A DNA stretch of 64,000 nt. Origin: Methylotuvimicrobium alcaliphilum 20Z. Lineage in GTDB: Bacteria > Pseudomonadota > Gammaproteobacteria > Methylococcales > Methylomonadaceae. Shown piece after piece: positions 19,026-28,149 of this stretch. A program made the position numbers and the translations under genes. The notes under the pieces were generated by a model. It had not been told where the DNA came from and searched no databases. It saw only the letters and a list, made by a program, of their open reading frames with translations. The stretch is from the NCBI RefSeq assembly GCF_000968535.2, contig NC_016112.1, forward strand, positions 4,464,001-4,528,000, read 5' to 3'. The first letter of the stretch is position 1; the number at the start of each line of letters is the position of its first letter.

Positions 19026-19098
19026 CGGGCAATTCAACCCGTCCCAAACGTTTTGGTTTGCTTTGGGCATGGTCGAAACGTATAGGGCAGGGGCAAAC
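19026..19098 (-). repeat. Dispersed repeat R6
   Basis: The reverse complement matches 61483-61556 and 62453-62536, with shared blocks ACGTTTCGAC, AAAGCAAA and GGGTTGAAT. It fills part of the gshB-tonB gap, where nothing else is recognised. Confidence 0.65.
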
Positions 19099-19188
19099 CA
19101 TGTCCTGCAAGATACTTCCTTTAAGCTAGAGTTTATAGTTTAATGAAAAAATCACGGATTCCATTTAGTCTTTAGCAATCAAAAGATT

Positions 19189-20070
19189 ATGACAGCTTCG
19201 AACACTTTCTTGAATAGAGCTACCAACACATCGGAAAACGATGCGTTATTGATCACGCTATTTATTGCCGCTTTACTTCATATTGGAGTCATCCTAGGCA
19301 TCAATTTTTCAATGCCCAAACAGGAAGAGACTCATCGTGCAATCGAGATCACTTTAGCCACGACGCCGGCACAAAAAGCGCCTAAACAGGCCAGTTTCCT
19401 AGCCCAGGAAAACCAAATCGGCGCCGGCAAACAAAAAACCAAACCGGAACCCCCCAAGCAAAAACTACCCAGCCGCGGGGCCATGCCAAACAAACAACCG
19501 CAAAGCAAGCCGGTTCAACGTCAAACCGCAGCTCCCCAAAAAATAATCAGCACGATTCGCCCCGCCGAAACAAAAGCGCCTCCCGCACCGACTAAAGTCC
19601 CGGTTGAGCCGCAAAGCAAACCGGTTCCGAAAATTACCGCCGCAGCCTTGCAACAACAAATTGCGCAGCTGGGCACCGAAGTCCGGCAACAGCAACTCAG
19701 CGCCGACATCAGCAAAATCAAGCATGTCAATGCTGTGAGCACTCATAAATATGTTGCTTCGCAATATGAGATGGACTGGAAAAAAAAGGTGGAAGCGACC
19801 GGTAATCTTAATTATCCTGAAGTCGCCCGCAAAAAAAACTTTTTCGGCACGTTGACGATGGAAGTCGGCATCAATCCGGACGGTACGATATATAATATCC
19901 GAATTAAACGTCCTTCAGGCAATGCAGCCTTAGACGAAGCCGCCAAAAGAATCGTTCGTTTAAGCGCGCCGTTTCCGCCTTTGCCTCAAGAATTGCTCAA
20001 GGAATTGGATGTTTTAGTGATTACCCGGGTTTGGAAGTTTTCGGACGAATCGGGAATGTCAGCACGTTAA
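19189..20070 (+). CDS. tonB: Energy transducer TonB
   Basis: The 293-residue protein has one N-terminal membrane anchor (about residues 23-42), a long proline/lysine/glutamine-rich periplasmic spacer (about 60-160) and a C-terminal TonB domain (about 205-285: LNYPEVARKKNFFGT, then VGINPDGTI and ITRVWKF). It couples inner-membrane proton motive force to outer-membrane transporters. Its place between gshB and yqgE matches the tonB3 gene of Pseudomonas. No exbBD genes are in the window. Confidence 0.9.
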   Translation: MTASNTFLNRATNTSENDALLITLFIAALLHIGVILGINFSMPKQEETHRAIEITLATTPAQKAPKQASFLAQENQIGAGKQKTKPEPPKQKLPSRGAMPNKQPQSKPVQRQTAAPQKIISTIRPAETKAPPAPTKVPVEPQSKPVPKITAAALQQQIAQLGTEVRQQQLSADISKIKHVNAVSTHKYVASQYEMDWKKKVEATGNLNYPEVARKKNFFGTLTMEVGINPDGTIYNIRIKRPSGNAALDEAAKRIVRLSAPFPPLPQELLKELDVLVITRVWKFSDESGMSAR

Positions 20071-20090
20071 CTCAATTAACTCGCGCAGCC

Positions 20091-20672
20091 ATGAACACAC
20101 TTACCGATATGACCGATACGACTTATTTAAACAATCAATTTCTGATCGCGATGCCTAATCTGACCGATCCGGGGTTTTTTCATACCGTGACCTACCTATG
20201 TCAACATAACGCCGATGGCGCATTAGGGATTGTGATCAATCGGCAGATCGACATGAAGCTAGGCGACATCTTCAAACAAATGCAAATCAATGTGACCTTT
20301 TTGGCCGCTGCGGAAGCTCCGGTATTTTTCGGCGGCCCGGTGCAACAGGAGCGCGGCTTTGTGATCCACAATCCATGCGGAAGATGGGATTCCTCGATCT
20401 CGATATCGGATGAAATCTCGCTAACGACGTCGCGCGATATTCTCGAAGCCATCGCGATCGGCGAAGGCCCCGAACAATATCTAGTCGCCTTGGGCTATGC
20501 CGGCTGGGGCGAAGGCCAATTGGAGCAAGAAATCGTCAATAATGCTTGGCTGAATACGCCTAGCGGCAATGACATCATCTTCAATACGCCGGTCAATCAA
20601 CGCTGGCAGGCCGCAGCTCATCAAATCGGCATCGACATCAATCAATTAACCGCGCCGGCAGGACATGGCTAA
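20091..20672 (+). CDS. yqgE: UPF0301/AlgH family protein YqgE
   Basis: The 193-residue protein has the family blocks QFLIAMPNLTDPGFFHTVTY, GALGIVINR and FFGGPVQQERGFVIH. AlgH was named in Pseudomonas alginate studies; the biochemical role remains unclear. The ATG at 20091 is 20 nt after the tonB stop; a second Met six codons later could also serve. Its end overlaps yqgF by 8 nt, so the two are translationally coupled. Confidence 0.92.
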   Translation: MNTLTDMTDTTYLNNQFLIAMPNLTDPGFFHTVTYLCQHNADGALGIVINRQIDMKLGDIFKQMQINVTFLAAAEAPVFFGGPVQQERGFVIHNPCGRWDSSISISDEISLTTSRDILEAIAIGEGPEQYLVALGYAGWGEGQLEQEIVNNAWLNTPSGNDIIFNTPVNQRWQAAAHQIGIDINQLTAPAGHG

Positions 20673-21111
20673 ACACGACCCGCTAGCTCCTCGCAATCAC
20701 GACACCTACCTCGGTTTCGATTTCGGTAATAAAAAAATCGGCGTGGCGGTTGGACAAACCACGACCGGAACGGCCAATGCCTTATCGACTTTACGCTCGG
20801 TTAATCAAGCACCGGATTGGACGGCTATTGGCCGGCTTATTCAAGAATGGCAACCGGCGGGCTTAGTCGTCGGTATTTCCCGGCAAAGCGATGGCCAGGA
20901 TAATCCGATTACCCCGCGTATGCTCAAATTTTGCCGGCAATTGGAAGGACGCTTTCAACTGCCGGTTTTTCAGCAGGATGAAACCCTGACGACTTTTGAA
21001 GCCAAACAAATGCTGTACGACGACTTGCGAGTCAGCGCCGGCAAGCTCTGGGAAGTGCAAGACCGGCTTGCCGCACAGCTCATATTACAAACTTGGCTCA
21101 ACACTCAATAA
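20665..21111 (+). CDS. ruvX: Holliday-junction resolvase-like RNase YqgF/RuvX
   Basis: The 148-residue RNase H-fold protein has the first acidic strand YLGFDFGNKKIGVAVG, the middle Glu in QQDETLTTFEA, and the third acidic site in WEVQDRLAAQLIL. YqgF homologues are linked to 16S rRNA 5'-end processing. It overlaps yqgE by 8 nt and precedes pyrR by 9 nt. Confidence 0.92.
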   Translation: MAKHDPLAPRNHDTYLGFDFGNKKIGVAVGQTTTGTANALSTLRSVNQAPDWTAIGRLIQEWQPAGLVVGISRQSDGQDNPITPRMLKFCRQLEGRFQLPVFQQDETLTTFEAKQMLYDDLRVSAGKLWEVQDRLAAQLILQTWLNTQ

Positions 21112-21120
21112 CCCCAACAT

Positions 21121-21639
21121 ATGACCCATCAAAAACTCGATATTACTGAATTATTGATTCGGCTGGAGTCGGCTATCGGCAATATAATCATTACCAGAAA
21201 GCTTGAAAATCCGTTGATGATCGGCATTCGTACCGGCGGCGTCTGGATTGCCGAACGCCTCCATCAACGCTTGGGTTTGACAGAGCCTTTAGGGCTATTG
21301 GATATCACGTTTTACCGCGACGATTTTTCGCAAATCGGCGTGCATCCGAATGTCAAGCCGAGCGCCTTGCCGAACACGATCGAGGGCCGCGATATTATTC
21401 TGGTCGACGATGTCTTTTACACCGGACGAACGATTCGTGCCGCACTCAACGAAATCTTCGATTACGGCCGGCCTAATCAAGTCGTGTTGGCGGTATTGAT
21501 CGAACGCGACGGGCGGCAAATTCCGTTGCGTCCGGATTGTATCGGCACCACGATACAACTCGACGCCAATCAACGCATCAAATTGACTGGCCCGGATCCC
21601 TTGGATATCCATATTCAAACTCTTGACGCAGCGGCTTAA
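21121..21639 (+). CDS. pyrR: PyrR bifunctional regulator/uracil phosphoribosyltransferase
   Basis: The 172-residue type I phosphoribosyltransferase has the PRPP loop IILVDDVFYTGRTIRAAL at about residues 90-107, and LGLLDITFYRDDF as in PyrR. In Gram-positives it attenuates pyr operons by binding RNA. In the Pseudomonas-type cluster its regulatory role is less clear. I see no anti-terminator hairpin in the short gaps here. It is followed by pyrB after 3 nt. Confidence 0.93.
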   Translation: MTHQKLDITELLIRLESAIGNIIITRKLENPLMIGIRTGGVWIAERLHQRLGLTEPLGLLDITFYRDDFSQIGVHPNVKPSALPNTIEGRDIILVDDVFYTGRTIRAALNEIFDYGRPNQVVLAVLIERDGRQIPLRPDCIGTTIQLDANQRIKLTGPDPLDIHIQTLDAAA

Positions 21640-21642
21640 GGC

Positions 21643-22605
21643 ATGAGTCACAATTTACAATTAAACCCCGAAGGTAAATTAAAGCACTTTCTAACAATTG
21701 ACGGACTCGACAAAGCACTGTTAACCGAAATTCTCGATACTGCCGAATCGTTTGCCGAAATGTCGGGGCATCATGTGAAAAAAGTCCCCTTATTAAGGGG
21801 TAAAACCATCGTTAATCTGTTTTTCGAAAACAGCACGCGTACCCGAACGACCTTCGAACTCGCGGCCAAAAGACTCTCGGCCGATGTCATCAGCATGAAT
21901 ATCGCGACATCGGCCACCTCGAAAGGCGAAAGCCTGCTTGATACGATTCGTAATCTGGAAGCGATGTTCGTCGATATGTTCGTCGTACGTCATGGAACCA
22001 GCGGCGCCGCGCATTTTATCGCCGAACATACCGCGCCGCATATCAGCGTGATCAATGCCGGCGACGGCCGGCACAGTCATCCGACGCAGGCAATGCTGGA
22101 TATGTTCACGATTCGGCAGTTCAAGCCGAATTTCAGCACACTGAGAGTCGCGATCATCGGCGATATTCTGCATTCCAGAGTTGCGCGCTCGCAAATTCTT
22201 GCACTCAATACGTTGGGTGCGGCCGAAGTTCGGGTTATCGCACCGAAAACCTTACTCCCCGCACATGTCGAAACGCTCGGCGTCACGGTCTGTCATAACT
22301 TGACCGAGGGACTCAAAGACATCGATGTCATCATCATGCTGCGCTTACAAAAAGAGCGCATGACCTCGGCTCTGCTACCCAGCGAAAGCGAGTACTTCAA
22401 ATGTTTCGGTTTGACGCCTGAAAAACTGGAAATCGCCAAGCCCGATGCGATCGTGATGCACCCGGGACCGATCAATCGCGGCGTCGAAATCGATACGCGC
22501 GTGGCCGACGGTCCGCAGTCGGTCATATTACGACAAGTCAGTAACGGCATCGCGATACGTATGGCAGTCATGTCGATGGCGATGCAAACTCAAGGAGCGG
22601 CCTGA
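21643..22605 (+). CDS. pyrB: Aspartate carbamoyltransferase catalytic subunit
   Basis: The 320-residue enzyme forms carbamoyl aspartate in pyrimidine synthesis. The carbamoyl-phosphate loop [13 protein letters not shown] is at about residues 61-73; [14 protein letters not shown] and MLRLQKERM (240s-loop equivalent) are present. It has an N-terminal extension compared with the E. coli chain, as in class A ATCases that assemble with a PyrC-like partner. The pyrC' start codon overlaps its stop. Confidence 0.96.
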   Translation: MSHNLQLNPEGKLKHFLTIDGLDKALLTEILDTAESFAEMSGHHVKKVPLLRGKTIVNLFFENSTRTRTTFELAAKRLSADVISMNIATSATSKGESLLDTIRNLEAMFVDMFVVRHGTSGAAHFIAEHTAPHISVINAGDGRHSHPTQAMLDMFTIRQFKPNFSTLRVAIIGDILHSRVARSQILALNTLGAAEVRVIAPKTLLPAHVETLGVTVCHNLTEGLKDIDVIIMLRLQKERMTSALLPSESEYFKCFGLTPEKLEIAKPDAIVMHPGPINRGVEIDTRVADGPQSVILRQVSNGIAIRMAVMSMAMQTQGAA

Positions 22606-23894
22606 TGAAAAGAATCCTGATCGAACAAGGACGCGTGATCGATCCGGCCCACTCGATCGATCGAACCGGTCCGGTTTACGTTGCCGACGGCAAAATCCTT
22701 GCCTTGTTCGAGAAACCCAACGGCTTTGAACCCGATAGCGTCATCGACGCTTCCGGCCAAATCGTCTGCCCCGGCTTTATCGATATCAGCACTCGCTTGC
22801 GCCAACCGGGCCAAAGCCATAAGGCCACGTTTCAAACCGAAACCAAGGCGGCCGCGGCCGGCGGCATTACGACTTTGATTTTACAACCCGATACGCGGCC
22901 GGTTATCGATACGCCGGCAATTACCGAATTGGTCAAGGAATTGGCTGAAAATTCCAATTACCGGCAAATCCTCCCAGTCGGCGCGCTAACGCAAAACCTC
23001 GAAGGCCAAGAACTCAGTTCGATGCTGGCACTGCAGGAAGCCGGCTGCATAGCGGTCGGCAACGGCGGCAGACCGATAAGCAATCTACTGGTATTGAGGC
23101 GCGCGATGGAATATGCCGCCAGTCATGATTTGTTGTTGATCTACCGGCCCAATGAGCACAGTCTCAGCAATGAAGGCTGCGCGCATGAAGGAGCATTTGC
23201 GACCCGCTACGGTTTGCCCGGAATTCCTGAAACCGCCGAAACGATCGCGTTGTCGCAATGTCTCGAACTCGCCGAATTGACCGGCTGCCGCGTGCATTTC
23301 GGACAACTCAGTTGCCGACGCTCGGTGATCAAAATCCAGCAAGCCCAAAAATACGGATTATCGGTCAGTGCCGATATCGCGGCGCATCAGTTGCATCTGA
23401 CCGAAAACGACATGAAGCCTTTCGATAGCGCTTACCATGTTTTACCCCCGTTACGGAGCAAGCAGGATAAACTCTTTCTAAGAAAGGCATTGATGCAAGG
23501 CACTATCGGCACGCTGTGTTCGGATCACCAACCGCACGACCTCGATGCTAAATTAGGCGCATTTCCGGAAACCGAGCCGGGCATATCGGCGCTTGAAACG
23601 TTACTGCCGCTGATGCTGAAACTGGTCGATGAAAAATTGATTACCCTCTCCCAAGGCATTGCCGCGTTAACGCAAACCCCCGCCAAGGTACTGCGTTTGG
23701 AAAGCGGTACATTGACGCCGGGGAAATCCGCCGATATTTGCATATTCGACCCTGGCCGTCGATGGCAAGTCGACCATTCGACTTGGTATAGCAAAGGTAT
23801 CAATACGCCCTATTGGGGAGAAACATTAACCGGCCGCGTCAGCGCCACACTGCAATCCGGTAAAATTATTTTTCAAGGAGTGTTTCATGATTAA
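22605..23894 (+). CDS. pyrC': Non-catalytic dihydroorotase homologue (PyrC')
   Basis: The 429-residue protein has the full amidohydrolase fold, but the zinc motif is lost. The usual DxHxHxR reads D60-I-S62-T-R64-L-R66, so both histidines are replaced. The lysine/histidine positions further on are also altered (YRPNEHS for an AHCE-type block, FGQLS for a CHVS-type block). Asp in CSDHQPHD is kept. In Pseudomonas the equivalent PyrC' is inactive and needed to assemble the ATCase dodecamer; synteny and the pyrB overlap argue for the same role. An active dihydroorotase must be encoded elsewhere. Confidence 0.88.
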   Translation: MKRILIEQGRVIDPAHSIDRTGPVYVADGKILALFEKPNGFEPDSVIDASGQIVCPGFIDISTRLRQPGQSHKATFQTETKAAAAGGITTLILQPDTRPVIDTPAITELVKELAENSNYRQILPVGALTQNLEGQELSSMLALQEAGCIAVGNGGRPISNLLVLRRAMEYAASHDLLLIYRPNEHSLSNEGCAHEGAFATRYGLPGIPETAETIALSQCLELAELTGCRVHFGQLSCRRSVIKIQQAQKYGLSVSADIAAHQLHLTENDMKPFDSAYHVLPPLRSKQDKLFLRKALMQGTIGTLCSDHQPHDLDAKLGAFPETEPGISALETLLPLMLKLVDEKLITLSQGIAALTQTPAKVLRLESGTLTPGKSADICIFDPGRRWQVDHSTWYSKGINTPYWGETLTGRVSATLQSGKIIFQGVFHD

Positions 23895-24189
23895 GATCAT
23901 GCTCGTTTCGGCCTTTTTTATATTAGCGGCTTGTACCCGCGACTATACGCCTGCCTCCTCGGCAACCGGCGAAAGCATCTTCAAGGAAGCTTGTGCAGAA
24001 TGTCATCAACCCAAAGACCCGGCAGTCCCGCAAGTCGTTTTTTCACTCAACGAGAAAAATGCTAATGAAAGGTATATCACTCACAAAGTGCAGGGCGGCT
24101 CGCTGATGATGCCCAAGTTCCCGAAAATCACCGGTAGCAAAATGCGCTCGCTCAGTACTTACGTGCTCAATCATAGCGTAACCCAATAA
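23887..24189 (+). CDS. Small monoheme c-type cytochrome, probable lipoprotein
   Basis: The 100-residue protein has a hydrophobic leader ending in a lipobox-like LAAC (Cys about 16), one CAECH haem site at about residues 36-40, and a distal methionine candidate in GSLMMPKFP. It resembles the cytochrome c class I fold. It overlaps pyrC' by 8 nt, so it is read as part of the pyr operon. Its electron partner is unknown. Confidence 0.85.
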   Translation: MIKIMLVSAFFILAACTRDYTPASSATGESIFKEACAECHQPKDPAVPQVVFSLNEKNANERYITHKVQGGSLMMPKFPKITGSKMRSLSTYVLNHSVTQ

Positions 24190-24193
24190 AGCG

Positions 24194-24922
24194 ATGAAAA
24201 CCCCAAACAAGCAACACGATACCGCCAGCATCATCGATGATGTCAAAGGCGATCAATCTTGGCGAATTTTCAGGATTATCAGCGAATTTACCGAAGGTTT
24301 CGACCGGTTATCCGGTTTAAGCGATGCAATTTCTATTTTCGGTTCCGCGCGCATACAACCGGATCATCATTATTATTTGAAAACGGTCGAAATTGCCGGA
24401 TTACTCGGCCAGCATAATTTCGCGGTTATCAGCGGCGGTGGCCCCGGAATCATGGAAGCCGCAAACAAGGGTGCGAAAACGCAGAAACCGCCCGCGGTCG
24501 GCTTGAATATCGAATTGCCTATGGAACAACGCCCTAATCCTTATCAGGATATCTCGCTGAATTTTCGCTACTTTTTCGTCAGAAAAGTCATGTTCGTGCG
24601 CCATTCGATGGGCTATGTCTGCATGCCGGGCGGATTCGGCACGCTCGATGAGTTTTTCGAATCGCTAACCTTGATGCAAACGCATAAAATTTATCCGTTG
24701 CCTTTAGTGTTATTCGGCAGCGATTATTGGCAAGGCTTAATGGATTGGGTACGAACAACAATGATCGAATACGGTACGATTTCGGAAGAAGACCTCAATT
24801 TCATAACGCTCACCGACGATCCGCAGGAAGTCGTCGATATCATGGTCAGGCACCGCGAATGGAAAAATCAACAGAGAAGAGAAAGCTTAGGGTCCAACAA
24901 TATCGACTATAGGTACAGTTGA
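24194..24922 (+). CDS. LOG-family (TIGR00730) nucleotide phosphoribohydrolase-like protein
   Basis: The 242-residue Rossmann-fold protein carries the LOG motif PGGFGTLDE and SGGGPGIMEAANKGA. Family members cleave AMP-type nucleotides, or cytokinin ribotides in plants; they were formerly annotated as lysine decarboxylases. It starts 4 nt after the cytochrome stop, so it ends the gene string that began with tonB. A repeat follows. Confidence 0.88.
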   Translation: MKTPNKQHDTASIIDDVKGDQSWRIFRIISEFTEGFDRLSGLSDAISIFGSARIQPDHHYYLKTVEIAGLLGQHNFAVISGGGPGIMEAANKGAKTQKPPAVGLNIELPMEQRPNPYQDISLNFRYFFVRKVMFVRHSMGYVCMPGGFGTLDEFFESLTLMQTHKIYPLPLVLFGSDYWQGLMDWVRTTMIEYGTISEEDLNFITLTDDPQEVVDIMVRHREWKNQQRRESLGSNNIDYRYS

Positions 24923-24993
24923 TCGCGCAAGTGCATAGCCTTTGCTTTTAGCAGCAGCGGGGCCGATTATTTATTCAACCCGCATCCGCTCTT

Positions 24994-25064
24994 TGCTTGG
25001 GAAAGAGCGTGATGTGGGTTGGCCGTTTTTAGCTTGATGCGCATGGGTTGTAAACCCCCCGTTC
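24994..25064 (+). repeat. Dispersed repeat R4
   Basis: Matches the reverse complement of 8940-9008 over about 70 bp. It lies between the convergent ends of the LOG gene and the FAD enzyme gene. Confidence 0.7.
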
Positions 25065-25082
25065 TACCATTGGTGAAAACCC

Positions 25083-26654
25083 TTAACTCGCCTTTTCCAA
25101 TTTCCTCATTTCGACCGGCGCAACCCTGCCATTCGAGGAAACTTTATCGTAGACTTCATCGAAAGCCTGCCGGCAGTGAGGCAAATGCTCCCGAATCCGA
25201 TCGTAACTGCTATGATCGAACATTCTTCTAAAATCATCCCGGCTCATGAAGGTCCTCGCATAGAGTGCTTGATAACCGCTATGTTCGATCACGAATTTTT
25301 CCAGCAACGGGAGAGCTTCGGCATTATCGAAACCGCTCTTCGCCGGCGTACCGTAAGCGCCGATGTCGACATAGAGTTCGTCAATTTCGCCATTTTCAGC
25401 CTTATACGGCTGCACAAATCCGCCTTGTCCGCCGTTGTCTTTGATCGCCATCGGCGATAGCCACAAAGGGTATAAACGGAAATGCTTATCGAAATAATCG
25501 ATGGACGTTTCCAGAAAACGCATCGGTACCAGCATATCCTGAACTACATGATATTTTTCCCTTAGCCGCTGAGTGGTTCGCGTTTCGGTATACTTCAATA
25601 ACTCGATCCGGGGCGGCAAAGCCCAGCCCAACAAAGCCCTGAAAATGGGATGATTGCCGAAAGGAATGATTTCCTCCATCGCCCAAAAATAACTGCGCGT
25701 GTGGCGATGGTAATAATCCCGCACCGGCAGATATTCGACGCCTTCCTTATTACTCTGCAGATAGCTTTGAACATGCTTAAAAAACCAAGGTTTATACCAC
25801 CTTCCAATAGCGTTTAAAGAACCGTCCTGTCCGACGGCATCGACGAATTTACCGGTCATGATAACCGCCTCGTCGCGCCCATAGACCAAAGCTTCAACGA
25901 AATCGTTTTTTTCGGTATCGCGCGAGGCTTGCTCGAACACGCTTACTAGATGATCCAAGCTTTGAACAGGCCGGTAGCGAACCCTGACAAATTTTTTGAC
26001 CGGGATGATTTTCAACTCGGCAGCTACCAGAAAGCCCAGCGTGCCGTGACTCCACGGAATTTGATAAAACAGCTCGGGGTTTTCCGATGCGCTACATTTG
26101 ACCAACTTGCCTTCCGCCGTCACGATTTCGAAGGCTTCGCAAATATGTTGAAACAAGCCGTATTTATGGCTGCTGGTTTCGACGCCGAAGCCCATGATCA
26201 AACCGCCTACCGTTAGGCTGTCCAGTTCCGGAACCACCGGTAAGGTCCAACCTTGCGAGATAAGCGTTCGTGAGAGCTGCCCCATGCTAACGAGGGGCTC
26301 TACCCGAACGATACCGCGCTGCGCGTCGATTTCCAACACGTCGTACAGTCCGATATCGATCTTGCGATGAGACAATTTGTACTTGGGCACCAGCTCGCTC
26401 ATGGTTTTCCAGCCCGACCTCGCCGTACATAGTTTTTGCCCGACTCCTTGCGCTTTCCAATCTTCTATTTGCCGAATGACGCTGGCAACGCGGGTTTCAT
26501 GTTTTGCCGGGGCGCTACTGAGACGAAATGACAGCCAATTGCGAAATCCGGAATAGGCTCCGTAAACAGCCGAAATCGGCAGTAAAAAAACGGTAGCGAA
26601 TTGCCCCCGGTAATGGGTCAGTAGGTGTTCGAATAGCTGTTCAGTTTTGATCAT
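25083..26654 (-). CDS. FAD-binding oxidoreductase, DHCR24/DWF1 (delta-24 sterol reductase) type
   Basis: The 523-residue protein has an N-terminal hydrophobic segment (about 18-36) and a PCMH-type FAD domain with PLVSMGQLSRTL and VVPELDSLTVGGLIMGFGVE. The C-terminal half closely follows eukaryotic DHCR24/Diminuto: YVDIGAYG, HSGYQALYARTFMSR and FRRMFDHSSYDRIR. Eukaryotic relatives reduce the C24 double bond of sterols. Type I methanotrophs make sterols, so a sterol side-chain role is plausible. No other sterol gene is in the window, and the family also has non-sterol members. The start at 26654 has no clear Shine-Dalgarno sequence. Confidence 0.82.
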   Translation of the reverse strand: MIKTEQLFEHLLTHYRGQFATVFLLPISAVYGAYSGFRNWLSFRLSSAPAKHETRVASVIRQIEDWKAQGVGQKLCTARSGWKTMSELVPKYKLSHRKIDIGLYDVLEIDAQRGIVRVEPLVSMGQLSRTLISQGWTLPVVPELDSLTVGGLIMGFGVETSSHKYGLFQHICEAFEIVTAEGKLVKCSASENPELFYQIPWSHGTLGFLVAAELKIIPVKKFVRVRYRPVQSLDHLVSVFEQASRDTEKNDFVEALVYGRDEAVIMTGKFVDAVGQDGSLNAIGRWYKPWFFKHVQSYLQSNKEGVEYLPVRDYYHRHTRSYFWAMEEIIPFGNHPIFRALLGWALPPRIELLKYTETRTTQRLREKYHVVQDMLVPMRFLETSIDYFDKHFRLYPLWLSPMAIKDNGGQGGFVQPYKAENGEIDELYVDIGAYGTPAKSGFDNAEALPLLEKFVIEHSGYQALYARTFMSRDDFRRMFDHSSYDRIREHLPHCRQAFDEVYDKVSSNGRVAPVEMRKLEKAS

Positions 26655-27045
26655 GGGGTTATTTGGAATCCAAGATTTAAAAGCGCCAAAGCGCGGTCAT
26701 CGCTTGATTCTGCGTCGAAGCGACGACATCGCGCTACGTTGCACAGAGAATCAAAAAAACTCTAATTTTAGCCTTGTTGACCTCGAATAGCGACAGTCAT
26801 TCGGTGAAACTGCTTGATCCTATCGGAGTCAGTGCGCCTGGTCGGCAGGGGCTCATGCTCGAGACGCATGCCTTTCGAAATACAGCCAAACAAGACCGGC
26901 GAAATTGGTACCGAAAAAAATACCGTCGAAAGCCGGGGCAATTTACATGGATAGGCAATTTGTCTGGATTGTGAGTTAATAACAAGCTATCAATGGAATT
27001 ATGCTCGGTTTGGCTCGTTCCAACAGAAAACCTGAAAATGTTTTG
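26655..27045. other. Gene-free 391-bp interval
   Basis: It separates the FAD enzyme start from the end of the GDSL hydrolase gene. Two short overlapping reading frames around 26774-26985 lack homology, ribosome sites and codon bias. I see no repeat or hairpin of note; it presumably holds the promoter of the FAD enzyme gene. Confidence 0.4.
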
Positions 27046-28056
27046 CTAATCGCTTAATTCACTCAAAAAAGCATCCCATAGCATATCCCCGATTATGGCC
27101 TGACCTTTTAAATTTGGATGAACACAATCAGCGGCCAAATATTCTTTCCAGTCTTGATTCATTTGAGGCAAATTCTCTGTGAGTGCGATTTTGCCTTGAA
27201 AGACTGAGTAGGGTAGTTGCCGACCTCGTATTTGCTCGACTTCATCTGAAAGCAGCTGATTCATTTCAGCGGCGGTTTGCTGTAAACGGAACATTTCCTC
27301 CGGATCGGTGTACACCGATTTAAACAAACCATAAGCGCGTTCTTGAATATCTCGGCAAGTCGTTGTCGGAAAGCCTATAAAAGCCGGAATACTGACGGTA
27401 TCGGTCAATGCCGAGATCGGGGATGGGTCTTGCAGCGGCGTCACGATAATTTGGCTATGCGGATAACGCCGGATCAATAGGTTGAAAAAATCTTTGACAT
27501 TGCTTTTAAAGCTATCAGGGGTATCGCCTGAAACAACATCGATGATATTGAAGTTCACCAAAATGTAATCTGGCCTTCTACCTGCCAACCTATTTCTTAG
27601 TCGACGCAATTGATGTCGGCCGAATTTATAGGAACCGGCCAGAAAGCCAACATTCAAGACTCTGACCGGTTTATTAGTGTGTTGTCTTAAACGGGAGGCA
27701 AACGAATAACTTTGATTACCCGCTGTAGCGGAAAGCTGATTGTTTGCCGTGAATCTAAATTTTCGTTCCATCAAACGACTATAAGCCATCAAATTATTTT
27801 CTGGTTGTTGAATCAAAGCCAGCTGGGCAGGTCTTAACTTTTCTAGGCGCCGTATGGCCTTATTGGCACTTAAATAAAAATCCAGTCCCGGGTTACCCAA
27901 GGTTGAATTGGCCCAGACGCCTTGTGTGACACTGTCACCCAGAACGGCCACGATGATCCTCTTGCCGGATGCCGCCGAGCTGGACATTGAAAACAGCAAT
28001 AGCCATAAGGCGATTAAAATTTTGTATGTCTTGAATTTTGTTTTCAGCATGATCAT
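27046..28056 (-). CDS. Exported SGNH/GDSL-type hydrolase
   Basis: The 336-residue protein has a signal peptide (about residues 12-30, AASGKR after the cut). The catalytic Ser42 is in AVLGDSVTQG, block III Asn in LVNFNIIDVV, and the Asp-x-x-His pair in ADCVHPNLKGQA near residue 315. It is probably a periplasmic esterase or acyl hydrolase acting on lipid or polysaccharide esters. ATG codons at 28056 and 28050 are both possible. Repeats lie immediately upstream. Confidence 0.85.
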   Translation of the reverse strand: MIMLKTKFKTYKILIALWLLLFSMSSSAASGKRIIVAVLGDSVTQGVWANSTLGNPGLDFYLSANKAIRRLEKLRPAQLALIQQPENNLMAYSRLMERKFRFTANNQLSATAGNQSYSFASRLRQHTNKPVRVLNVGFLAGSYKFGRHQLRRLRNRLAGRRPDYILVNFNIIDVVSGDTPDSFKSNVKDFFNLLIRRYPHSQIIVTPLQDPSPISALTDTVSIPAFIGFPTTTCRDIQERAYGLFKSVYTDPEEMFRLQQTAAEMNQLLSDEVEQIRGRQLPYSVFQGKIALTENLPQMNQDWKEYLAADCVHPNLKGQAIIGDMLWDAFLSELSD

Positions 28057-28071
28057 CCGATTGGCAAGATT

Positions 28072-28149
28072 TATAGCTTTCGAACTTCAAATTTCGGCAG
28101 TGCCTAAGGAGGCGTCGGGGCGCTCGGTTCCTCACCTAACGCTAGGCGA
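28072..28149 (-). repeat. Truncated R1 repeat
   Basis: The CGAACTTCAAATTTCGGCAG and GGAGGCG blocks match an R1 end. The copy breaks off next to the 134-bp element. Confidence 0.6.

Noticed and set aside
21112-21120. PyrR-type attenuator in the pyr cluster
   Set aside because: The gaps between yqgF, pyrR and pyrB are only 3-9 nt, so there is no room for an anti-terminator/terminator pair.
26774-26985. Two short overlapping frames on opposite strands
   Set aside because: Short, no start signals, no recognisable protein features.
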